Positions 10,541 through 21,900 of a stretch of DNA of 40,718 bases are shown here, one piece after another. The stretch is from contig BEXV01000655.1 of assembly GCA_003118195.1 (NCBI GenBank), forward strand, positions 114,071-154,788, written 5' to 3'. This DNA comes from Hemicentrotus pulcherrimus. Lineage: Eukaryota > Echinodermata > Echinoidea > Camarodonta > Strongylocentrotidae. The notes under the pieces were generated by a model that was not told the origin of the DNA, searched no databases, and saw only the letters and a program-made list of their open reading frames with translations. A program made the position numbers and the translations under genes. The first letter of the stretch is position 1. Each line of letters begins with the position of its first letter.

Positions 10541-11460
10541 GCGTGGGGTCTAGGGGCGAAGCCTCGGCGGGCGTCAAGGCGGCGCCCCGGAAGCTCAGGA
10601 GGTATGGGTATTTAATTTACGGTCAGATGAGCATATTTTAATACGTTATTCATGATACTGGCATGTCACTAATTGGCGTGGGGCTCAGGGATTTTAGGCA
10701 TTTTATAACATACAGATAAGCATTCAAGGACCCGTCTTAGGCCCCCTGGCAGGGTTGAGAGGGCGGAGCCCTCGAAATCTCAGGGTTTTAGACATTAAAT
10801 TACCATCAAATGCGCAACTAGGGGGCACAGCTAATTAGGGCCCTAGGTGGGGTCCCGGAAGCTCAGGGGTCTTAGGCAATAAATTACGGTCAGATGAGAA
10901 TCTAGGGGCTCGCCTTAGGGCCATTGGGTGGGTTCAGGGTGCAGAGCCCACGGAAGGTCAGGGGTTTTAGGAATTTAATTACGGTCAGATGGGCATATTT
11001 TGATACCTTATTTGTGACACTTGTAGGACACTAATTGGCGCGAGGTCCAGGAGGCGGAAACCGTAGAAGCTCAGATATTTTAGGCATTAAATTACCGTCA
11101 GATTAGCATCTAGGGGTCCACCTTATTTGGGCCCTAGGTGGGGTTCAGAGCAACCGGAAATTCAGGGGTTTTAAGCATTTAACCACGGTCAGATAAACAT
11201 ATTTTTATAGCTTTTTTGTGACATTTGCAGGACATTAATTTTTATAGCCCGTAGAAGCTCAGGGGTCTTAGACATAACCGTCAGATAAGCATCCAGGGGT
11301 CCGCCTTATTGGGCGCTATGTGAGGTTCAGGGGGCAGAGTTAAAGGAAGTTCAGGGGTTTCAAGCATTTAATCACGGTCAGATGAACATATTTTGATACC
11401 TTATGTGTGGCTCTTGCAGTACACTAATTGGCGCGAGGTCCAGGGGGTATGACAATGTTT
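10540..11460. repeat. higher-order GC-richer tandem repeat
   Basis: Two unit types share an opening (AGCTCAGGGGTTTTAGGCAT, TTAATTACGGTCAGATGAGC). Type A continues ATATTTTGATACCTTAT and GGACACTAATTGGCGCGAGG. Type B continues ATCTAGGGGTCCGCCTTA and GGGCCCTAGGTGGGGTTCAG. The order is A, B, B, B, A, B, A, B, then a partial A. Unit length is roughly 85-130 bp. It is non-coding and clearly richer in G+C than its surroundings. Confidence 0.8.
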
Positions 11461-12720
11461 GAGTGTTTACATTTATTCTATATAACCCAGCATTTATATT
11501 AGACCAAAATTGCTGAATTATAGATCATGTACAAAACTAATGCAATAAACTTTGTGGTTCTTGCAGAAATTACAGACTGGAGAGTTGGTATACCGATTTA
11601 ATATAAATAATCATACGTCGCCAAACGACGGTTGATGAATTTAGATTGAAATACACAAATCTTTGTGTCTAGCGTTACCCAATGTATAATCTCAAAATTC
11701 TGCCATTTAATTAAATCTCTCAAATTCATATTCAAGTCATATGACCATTTTCCACACTGAATTGTATTCAACAAATTTGAACAGAATGTAGACACTATTT
11801 TTCATAACAGGATTTGGTTACTCTTTTAAATCTAATACTTTTCGTATATCCATCTTCTTCTCGTTCTTGTTCTAAATCACCTATTTTCAGTATTTTTCAC
11901 TTCTTTTTTTTCCATACAAAATAGCAATGCAAAATATTCCAAATAACATCTTTGATTCAACTGTAAAGAAATTTCAAAAAAGGTTTAAATGATCCATCTA
12001 TTTGTATAATTATCTTTTACCAACAAAAATCCTTTATCGAACCAGTTTTTATACATATCTATTTTCCCATCTATTTTAATATGAGAGTTATATCGAATGA
12101 TCCATAATATCTTTAAATTTCACGGGTTTGAAGTAACTGTAATGTGACAAAGCAAAAAGAACATCTTTCCAAAATCTATTTATGCTGCTCTAATCCAAAT
12201 CACTTCCTACAAAATTTTCACAAGAATATATACACGCCGCCTATTTGTTTAGTATTGGCATAAAACAACTTTTTCCAATGACCATCATTTTTTCATCCAA
12301 AATTTTTTTTACCCATGCAATTTTTAGGGCTTCACAAAACCTCTCTAAATGCGTCATTTTTAATCCACCATCTTTCAAATTAGTATACATAATACTTCTC
12401 TTTATTCTGTCACCTTTATTGTTCCAAATAATTGTAAATAATATTTTTTGAAGAGTGTCAAAGAACTTTTAGGTGAATTAGGAGAGTAACTAAATAAATA
12501 TTCAAACTTTGGAATCACACGTGCTTTGATTACTGCAATTTTTTCAACTAATGACAAACCCCTGTTACTCCAAACCTTTAGCAAATTATCAGTTTCTTAA
12601 ATTTTTTCTTCAAAATGTAAATCTTATGAATCAAACTTTTGTTTTCTCGGATGAAGTCATCTAACATAATAATATGACATTTTTAAATCCATGCCCTTCC
12701 CCAAAGTCCAGTATTTTGCA
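11440..12720 (-). mobile_element. L1/Tx1-like LINE fragment (ORF2 C-terminal part)
   Basis: Minus-strand frames give VWSNRGLSLVEKIAVIKARV and IPKFEYLFSYSPNSP, then GGLKMTHLERFCEALKIAWV, FWKDVLFALSHY, KKMDIRKVLDLKE and a CNFC knuckle near the 3' end. The W(S/A)xRGLSLxxKIxVIKxxxIPK motif is typical after the RT of L1/Tx1 LINEs. Many stops and frameshifts are present. It is probably the same family as the copy at 1-3121. Confidence 0.8.
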
Positions 12721-15266
12721 AAAAAATAACTCCAGATAGAATAACCGAAATCAGACAGACAGAATAACCAAAATGAGACAAACAGAATACACTCACGAAT
12801 TATTATGCAAAACTCATGATACACAGACCGATGATAGAGGGCAGCAAGTGAAAACAGGTTTCATGGCAAATGGAACTTGTATTTGTGTCTTGTATGATAC
12901 CATTCTTTCTTCAATTAATGAGTTCTAAGTGGTATGAGCAGATAAAGTTTTATCATTTCATTCCATAGTCTAACTGCAATTTTAACCATGCGCATGCTTC
13001 GTATAAGATGTATTGTGACCCCAAGCCCCCAGACCGATTATCACATTTACCATTTCGTGGGCGTGGAAGCAAAACACACAAGAATGTATTTGGGGGCACT
13101 GTATGGTATATTTTTTGTTGGGGGGAGGGGCGCACGTGTACATGTGCCCCCTCCCCCTTCCAAAAAATTTTGCCACTGCATGTAAATTTAAATTTACACT
13201 ATACATCTATGAAATGGTGTTTTGCTAATTACACGCCTTTCAACAGGAGCAACAGGAATACACGATTTACAAAGATAGTGACTTTGGGGATGTACACTAA
13301 CATCATTTACAGCATCAAGAATGTTTTGTTTAAATGGTCATCTTACAATGTTCATCATGATTTTCTAGCTATTCTTTGTCTGTTTAAAGTATAACATAAT
13401 TACAGTTGATTACAAACAAGATATTTAAAACATTTTCATTCAAATAAAGTGGGATGCATACAAGAAAAAAATCAGGTTTACAAGATATACAAAAACATTG
13501 CGTTGCAATAAAGACATATCATTTTCAAATGATCATAGAATTCACATTTTGAGAGAGTAATACATACAAACTTGACATAAACACATAGAGCGGGTAAAGC
13601 ATGCCAGGGAATTAGTAACCATTCAAAGCATATTTCTGTTCATACAGACTAAAACTTAAAAACGAATGCTTCCAAAATTGTCTAAGGTTCTGCCAATTAG
13701 GCCCAGACATGGGTTTGCTTTGTAACAGATGAAGTGAAAAGTAGTCTATATAAACATGTATATTATAATCAGGAATTATAAATGCAAACATGTGTTGTAG
13801 TTCCTTTACCTCACTCATTACATTTTGACATTTTTTACTCAATTGGTCAAGCAAGAGATATACATATTAAATACACTCCTGATCTGGTTTGTTATGCTCA
13901 ATATTGACAAAATATAAATAGAGAAGTACCGGTACACTCAAAATATACTTTTCTATTAACTTCTATAAATAATTTATTATGTAGAATATTTTCATTGAAA
14001 AGATTGTAGATGCTTTTTTAAAGCTATTAAATGTATTATAAGGTTTTGGTATGGGGTCATGAATTTAGTTCAAATTAACATATTGGAAGCATATGCATTC
14101 CTTCAATATTCATTGATAGTTTTCGCGGTTAAAATTGAGTATAAAGTTATGAAATTATAAATGATAAACTGTTATGTGGTATAGCTCCCTCTCAAGGTCA
14201 AGATATTAATTTAGCTATGAAACAATGTTTCTTGACTAAAATCGACCAATTAGCTTTTCCTGTTTGGAAATTATATATCACAACTACATATTCTAAGATT
14301 TTCATGGTCGCAGCTAACATTGTACAGCCATAGGCGCTATTTGAAATTGATCAAAATTTACCGGGAGCACCTGTAAATTTTTATATTCAATTTTTCTTGA
14401 AATCAAAAGTGTTTTAAGGGCTAATTTTTGTAGTGCTTATAATACATCCACAGGGGCATCCAAATATATCAAAATTGTAAAGATTCACTATCCACCCAAT
14501 TTTCAAAATTTCCCAAAACTTTGTATTACCTTTAAATGCATATATTTTTTTTTCTATTTTAGATCTCTCTTGAATTGACCTTTCCCTATTTACAATAAAT
14601 ATTAACATTAAATTAGACTTAATCATTCAAGCAGACTGATCACTGTGTTGCAAAGGAATATGATGTTCTTCTTGAGATGGCAAGTCTCTAGAAAGTCTGG
14701 TTAAATTTATGATTAGATGAATACTTGTTTTATCTACAGTTTTGTTCCTTTGGAAGTTCCAAATCACATTGAGATGCTTCAGAATACAATACATTTCAAA
14801 ACAATTGTACATGGACCATTGAGATATTCATTATTCCACCAGCTTTTACAAAAAATTGAGAGCCATTGAATATCACAAAAATCTCTTTTTCACACTTCAA
14901 TTTTCCAGCAGCCATTGAAAAGTTATGTTTTTTGAAGATCTGTGTTTTCCTATACGGTTGTATCTATGATTCTCTGGTCAACATTTGTCTGGACGTGCCA
15001 AGGACATGGGTGCAGCACTGGTGTCCTTTTGCAAGACATTAATATACATTTTCTACTCTCCACCCAGGCACAAAAGAAAACTGGTAATATTGAATATATT
15101 CAATGCTTTGAGTACCGGAATCAGTATTCTAACTACTCTGTACAGCCAGGATAATTGGCACACCTTGAGCATCATGTTTGGTGGATATGTTCGCAATAAC
15201 ATTATCTAATATTATTATTGTTATTATTGTTATTTACAACACAAAGAAAATTATTACTTTTTCCCT
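12721..15266. other. intergenic DNA downstream of the kinase gene; no gene seen
   Basis: AT-rich, with only short open frames that look like chance. Contains a long G/C palindrome (13110-13168) and an ATT-type repeat near 15210-15232. The 13200-14900 part may include unrecognised old repeats; nothing there matched a family I know. Confidence 0.5.
13110..13168. repeat. long imperfect palindrome with G-run and C-run arms
   Basis: The left arm TTTTTTGTTGGGGGGAGGGG continues into GCACGTG; the right arm mirrors it (CATGTGC, then CCCCTCCCCC, TTCCAAAAAA). Arms are close to 29 bp with only a few mismatches around a TA centre. It can form a strong hairpin, and the G-run strand could form a quadruplex. 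It is likely part of a repeat family. Confidence 0.75.
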
Positions 15267-15272
15267 TTTATT
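15267..15272 (-). promoter_or_regulatory. candidate polyadenylation signal AATAAA
   Basis: The minus strand reads AATAAA beginning about 18 nt after the stop codon of the kinase gene, in GTTAATAAAAGGG. If used, the 3' UTR would be very short. A more distal signal in the AT-rich downstream DNA is possible. Confidence 0.5.
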
Positions 15273-15289
15273 AACTCTGAACACAACCA

Positions 15290-15697
15290 TTAAGTGAGGT
15301 CATTGAACTGATCCAGGAGATCAGAAGCTGATGGTCTTTTCTCTGGCTTCTGTTTGAAGCATGGTTCAAGGATCTTCTGAACTCTAGGATCTACAGCTGT
15401 CAAAGACTCAGGTTTACCCAACTGGCCTGTAAAAATACGAGCCATCAGGGCCATAGGATGCATCGAGTCTCCCCACAGCCGCTTCATGGAGTACAGCTCC
15501 ACTAATGTTCCTGCAACCGACCAGATGTCATGTTTGTTGGTGTGCCTGTAACCGGGTTCCGTTCCGCCAAGTGCCTCTGGAGGCATGAAGCACGGTGTGC
15601 CTTTCATGTTGACTGAGGATTGTGACATGAGGTTGCGGTTCTTGATGTGGGCCAGGCCCAAGTCACAGATGTAGGGACGAATTGTTGCAGAGTCAAC
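15290..15697 (-). CDS. last exon: kinase activation loop to C-terminus
   Basis: Encodes CDLGLAHIK (metal-binding Asp 853, DLG in place of DFG), [13 protein letters not shown] (activation-loop end, PPE in place of APE), [13 protein letters not shown] (subdomain IX) and [10 protein letters not shown] (subdomain XI Arg). The reading frame ends at TAA after FNDLT. All catalytic residues are kept, so the kinase should be active. The acceptor is TTCTTTTAG. Confidence 0.94.
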   Translation of the reverse strand, partial: VDSATIRPYICDLGLAHIKNRNLMSQSSVNMKGTPCFMPPEALGGTEPGYRHTNKHDIWSVAGTLVELYSMKRLWGDSMHPMALMARIFTGQLGKPESLTAVDPRVQKILEPCFKQKPEKRPSASDLLDQFNDLT

Positions 15698-18600
15698 CTA
15701 AAAGAATAAAAACCATTAAATTTTATGATTGGTAAATTCCCTTAAATGAAATTGAACTTATGATAAAATACAGGAAACATGGTTTTAGAGATCAATATAT
15801 ACAACATGAATATAAAGGGTTATCTTTTGTTCTTGTAAAGTCTTGTATGGTGTGAATCACAGACATGTATGAAAGAATGTGTCTGTTTTCTTTCTACATT
15901 GATTTAGCCTACCAGGTATCATCAGCACACAAAACATATCAAGAAATAGATGTAGATCCTAGCAGACCCATCCAGCATGAATTTACAGTCACTCTTTAAA
16001 AGCATGAGAAGTACAATTGAGTCAGAAGTACATAAATTTTTCTCCTTCCATGGATTCAATACATAAATAAACTTTCTGAACTTTTAAAGTGGCTTAACCC
16101 ATGTACTTACTAGAATATTGGCAGGCTTAATATCAAGATGTAAGATGTTACAGGCATGCATGAAGGTTATGGCTTGGAGAACCTCACGAGATATCTGAAG
16201 CTTGTTTGCCCAGTCTAAAGGAATCTACAAGTTGATAATTGATGAGCAATAAGAAATAGGTCATTTAAACAATGTACAGAACAATTCGGATTCATAGATG
16301 AGGAAAATTAGAGATTTTGATATGATCTTGAAATCATCTATGTCTTGAAAAATAATGGTTTTAAAGCTCTGTTATCACGTGTCATGGTAAACTACCTTTA
16401 ACAAATTAATGGCATTTTGAGTGGGAAAAAAGATGTATGTAGATGTGGCCCTTATATCCATGTTCCTGTGAGTTAAACAATTTGAGGGCATGCACTGGGA
16501 CATGTAATTTTATTGATGGAGTTATGTTTTTTGAGAATTATCACATCATATGTGAATGAAGTCGAACTTGCACTTACAATCGGGGACTTGAATGGTATCC
16601 AGTCTACCAATCATTCACTTAAATGGTCCGTTCCCCGCTCCCTACAGCCATGCATTTTCCTGGAAACACTTGATTCAATTACCTTAACGTCATCCCTATC
16701 AGGGAAAATGACTGTGTGTAAACTTGTTCCTTCAATGAACTGCATTACCAGAAAGGCCTCTTTTCCCTGGTATCCTAGAGCCATCATCTGTACGATGTTA
16801 GGATGAGTTGCCCGTCTTAATGGAGAGAAGAGTATGGAGGAGAAAGAATGTTTGATGAGCATTTCTCATCCCAAATATCTCTGGTCAATAAAGCTAATTC
16901 CTGAGTAAACCTCTACTCACAACCCTACCAAGTTAGGCATGACATTTTAACAAAAAGATTCTGGATTCATATATAGCTTAATACATTTATGTTTGTGTCC
17001 CAGCACTTTATAGATATGACTCTATCGCGGTCAGCGAATCAAAGCTTGCTTCCAAATGATGGATGTACATTCTGTGATTCCAGGAGAGCTTAGCAGACAT
17101 GTGTAATGTTGACCAACCACGATGAGTTCTGATCTTCCAAGAAACCCTTCTAATAGTTGTCAACAAGTGTTCAGATCAAATAGGAAAAATAAAAAACTAT
17201 AAAAATAACACTCTCGATTATCCATTTTGAACTTTCATTAATTGTCCAATTCCTTATTGTGCTATTTTTGGGTTATGTGACACATGACCATCAACTAGAC
17301 AAATCAAATTAGACATGAGACTATCCTAGCAACACATGTGAAATGGCAATATATCTGGAAACCTGTGTATTGCGACTTCCTTCTCGATTTCATCTTTTCT
17401 GCTACCCATCATGGAGATCTTTTTGACTGCCACTGGAGTCCCCCTCCAGGAGGCTCGATGGACCACTCCAAACTGCCCCTTCCCAACCACAGGACCCATG
17501 TCTAGGTCAGAGACTTCAATTTCGTGCACAAGATCAAAGACTGAAATGAGAATAAAATAAGAGAAATATAATATGATACATATACACAATCTAATATATA
17601 AATCATTATTAATATATACAATCTAATCTGTGTTAGGCCTAAGAGTATACATTAATTGTACAGCAATTATCACATTATAATAATATATATATGCGCTTCC
17701 AAGGACTTTGGATATTATTTCCCAAGTTTTAGCTCCAGCAGCCATAGCACCGTCCATTCAAGGAATAATTTCTACCACATAACCATTTCTTACATCTGAG
17801 TCAAGTGTGGCAAATGTAGATTAATGCCTTGCCAATGTATTTAAATGCTGCAGCAGGGATTTGAACCCCTAACCTTGTGGTTCACAGTCTAGAGACTTAT
17901 CCACTACACCACAACATCTCTACTACATAGTGCATACTGATAGTGCATTTAGCCTTTCCCCCTCAAAAGGAGCATGAAATCCCCTGTAATTTAGATTATA
18001 TTAATCGAATGACTAGTCAGCTCCTTGGTCATTAAGATTTTTCATGTTTAAACGTTCAAATAAAATGATATCACAAGTTCTTCACGAATCAAATTGTAGT
18101 CATGGTGTATTGTTTTTTTCATATGTAGATGTTTACCTTCAATTTTTGCCTTGCCAGTTTTCTTTTGGTTTACTGCTGGATGGCCATCAGCTCCACTTTC
18201 ACTCTCAGCCGAGTCCTGTCTTATCCGATTTGGAGAGCCTTTATCAGTGCCACTCAGACCATCGTTTCGCTTTACGATAATATCATCGTCGTCAACACTG
18301 ATGGAGTTACTGCTCAGACGTTCCTTCTTCACATCCTCATCTTCCCCCAGGTCCTCCCATGATGACATATCGTCAGATCTGAAAAAAAGTTTAAATAAAA
18401 TGCATTATATCCTAGACATGATGACAATGCAATTAGTGAAGTAAAAATAATTGTAAGTACACTATAATAAAGAATTATTATGTAAGATCATTTAGATAAG
18501 AAATGAAGACAGAATTATTCCCAAAAACAAAAATTGAAGAGTAGAGGAAAAGAAGGATCACAATGATGTAGAGATCAGAGGAGATCAATTCAGATCATAA

Positions 18601-18911
18601 AAAGGTACAGGGTGAGATATGAATATGGCATTAATTAACTAAAATTAAAACATAACTAGTGATTCAAAGATGTTCTGGAAATAAGAAAATATAACTTTAT
18701 AAAAGATGAGACAAGAAATTATGTGATTTTCAAAAATATGAATTGAAATAGTTTAGGGGCATTAAAATGGTAAATATTTATTGATAGCAGGTTATGAAGA
18801 GCATTATGTAGACATAATATTCTGCCTACAAAAACAAATATCACTGGTAATACAATTATAATGACATTATTTCACAAGATTGTTGACATCTTCTTTAATT
18901 CTATATACCAC

Positions 18912-18952
<41 letters not shown>

Positions 18953-21900
18953 CCACACAAATAATCCCCCTGTGCCACATTGTATTAATCGTGAGATGAA
19001 TATACCAATGGTTTATTCCAGTATCAAACACTGATTCCAGTGCAAGATTCATCTTCGCTGGTGTTATGTGGGCTGTCTTGGAGCTATGGGTAATTTTGCA
19101 ATGCTATTGTGTTGCTCAAAGCAATAATTCTGTAAATTGTCGCATATTGTCATTGCAGATAGGGAAAGAAAGCAACCAAAGTATTAAGGATATTGACTTA
19201 CATCTTTTCACGGGCGATCTTCTTCAAAGTCTTCTTCAGCTCAGCATTCCTGATGTAATATAGCGGTGTTCGACATTTGACATTCTCTAGGTCTATGGAG
19301 GCTCCATTGAGAACCATGTAGCAGAGGGCAGCAGCAGCAATGTTATTGACTCCACAATCTCTAAAACGATGGCGAATCTGGGATAAAGTACAGAGCATCA
19401 AGTAAAACAATCTTTGCACAAATGTGGAGTGATTTGGTATTTTACATTAGAACGCCGTGTTAGGATATTTGAAAATCTAAAAATCCGAGGACCACTGGTT
19501 ATATTTGGGGAATGGTACACATTGTTTCAGAAAAAATGTTTATGGATATTCCTCCGAATCAATGAGTATTCAAACTATAATCACATAATCTTTTATTTAA
19601 TGACTAAATGGTGGCAGTTTAATGGTGGCAGTGGTGGGATAGATATTCTAGTAATAAATTGACTGGTGACTCATACTCATTATTTACATGGTAATAGCAG
19701 TAGGTAATTAACACAAACGATTAAAATGATGTGTCTAAAAGCATTTGTGTCTGAAATATTGATGTTAATCATCCATATATGTCTCTCCATTAACACAAAA
19801 TGAAAGTTACTGCATGTGTCTGAAACACCTTCAGTAGCATTGGGTGCTCTGTCCGGAATATTACACAGTACCAAATATGATTCCTCCTTATACATCTCTC
19901 CATTAGAGCAGGAATCTTGTAGACATGGAACACATTGGCTGCCATATTACATCAGCACCCAACTAAAATATCTAAAAAATTGCATTTATAATATGTTTTC
20001 TTTATGGCATTTGTGCTGCCATTGTCAGCTCTTGTATTAATACACATCGACAGCAACAAAATAATTTAATTCATTTGTGTTCAAATACTACAATAATTGA
20101 TACCTTAGTAGCTTGTGTAGTATAACTTTGGTATGTTTTGGGTGACAAATGCACCCACGAGTGTGTGGTTTATTGCATAAAATACGTGACTCAGTATGAT
20201 TTACTTTTGGGGAATATAACGAATTAATGAACACCACGGTCTAGCTACTATGAGACACATATTCTTATCCCTTGGCATACACAAACGTAGACATACCTTT
20301 TTCAGTGTAGGAGTGTCTTCGATATCACTTGGATCTTTCCCCACAGCGTTGGCAAGGAGGTGCAGGGCAGTGTGATCATTATGATCTTGAAGATTAATAT
20401 CAGCACCCTGTGACACCAGAAACTCTATGCTATGGGAATATCCTTCGTTAGCAGCCACGTGTAGTGCTGTCAATCCTTTTGATTCCTTCGCATTCACATC
20501 CAACCCGTGATCCTTCCACAAGCACAAGATATACAACTTTCATTAGTTGGTCATTAATTGTAATAAATCAATAAGTTTAGTTATAACTGAAATGCAATCG
20601 CATATGTTGCAAATTATAACTTTTTGGCAAAATCTTCAAAATCACATAACTGTTCCCAGTGCAAGATCGATCTATACAGATATTATGTGAGTTTTAATTA
20701 GGAGCTAACCAAGACCAGAAATGGGTTATTTGGTAAAGCTATTGGCTCATTTTCTGAAGTCGTGTCAAACGTCTAACTTAGTCATGACTAAAGTTAAAGA
20801 GCTGTTTAGTTAGACACGACTTAAACATGAGGTCGCGTCTAAGTCCTGTCTGACTAAATTTCGTATTCTGAAGTCGTGTCTATATAAGTGGCGTCTAACT
20901 AAACAACTGTTTGTCTAAGACGTGTTTAATTACGAAGTCGTGCTAAACTTTTGTCACAAATTCTACGCATGCCCAGTAGGCGTTCATTTTTTTTTACATT
21001 CCCGCAGACGATAGACCCAATGCGCATGCGTGCATGCACAGGATAAATAAATTAACGCGCACAGCTAGCTTATGACTAGACTGCATGTACTGTGTACATG
21101 TACTGTATACACAGTACAATTAAACACACTTCATTATCACAATATCAGTGCCTACCGTAAGTGCTAAATCCAGAAAAGAAACTTTTTCAACAGAATAGTT
21201 ATAGATTTCAGTATGGAATTTCCAAGATGTCACCATTAGATAAGAAAAATTCATATAATCGAGAGAAAAAAATAACGCTACACGAGAAAAAAAATCCTGC
21301 TAGACGTATTTGAATTTTTAGAGGATATGTACCATCAAGTTCGGGATCAGCAAGTTAAGTATATCGTACACGTTGAAAAGCAAGAGAATCACGCCCTTCA
21401 ACAGGACAAGCCTTACAAAAAAACCTAATGGTAAATGAATGGTGTTTGAATAGTAGCGTCAATGGTAAATGGTATGTCAATGGTGTACCAACGGTGGATT
21501 CTGTATGGTGAATGATGTTTCAATGGTGGTGTTTGATGGAGAATGGTGTTTCAATGGGGAAATTGTATGGTCAATGGTGTTTCAATGGTGGAATTGTATG
21601 GTCAATGGTGGAGTTTGTATGATGAATGGTGTTTCAATGGTAGAGTCTGTATGGTGATGGTGTTTCAATGGTGGAATCGTTTGGTTAATGGTTTTTAAAT
21701 GGTGGAATTTGTACGATGAATGGTGTTTCAATGGTGGAATTGTATGATGAATGGTGTTTCAATGATGGCATCTGTATGGTGAATGGTGTTTTAATGGTAG
21801 AGTATGTATGGTGTTCCAATGGTGGAATTGTATGGTGAATGGTGTTTTCATGGTGAAATTGTATGGTCAATGGTGTTTCAATGGTGGAGTTTGTATGGTG

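Noticed and set aside
13612..14812. Three minus-strand frames of 60-80 codons
   Set aside because: No motif, no splice context and AT-rich composition; they are more likely chance or eroded repeats.
16513..16806. Plus-strand 97-codon frame
   Set aside because: Antisense to the kinase hinge exon and its intron; no recognisable protein.
18129..18444. Plus-strand frames over the linker exon
   Set aside because: They are antisense to a supported exon and show no conserved motif.
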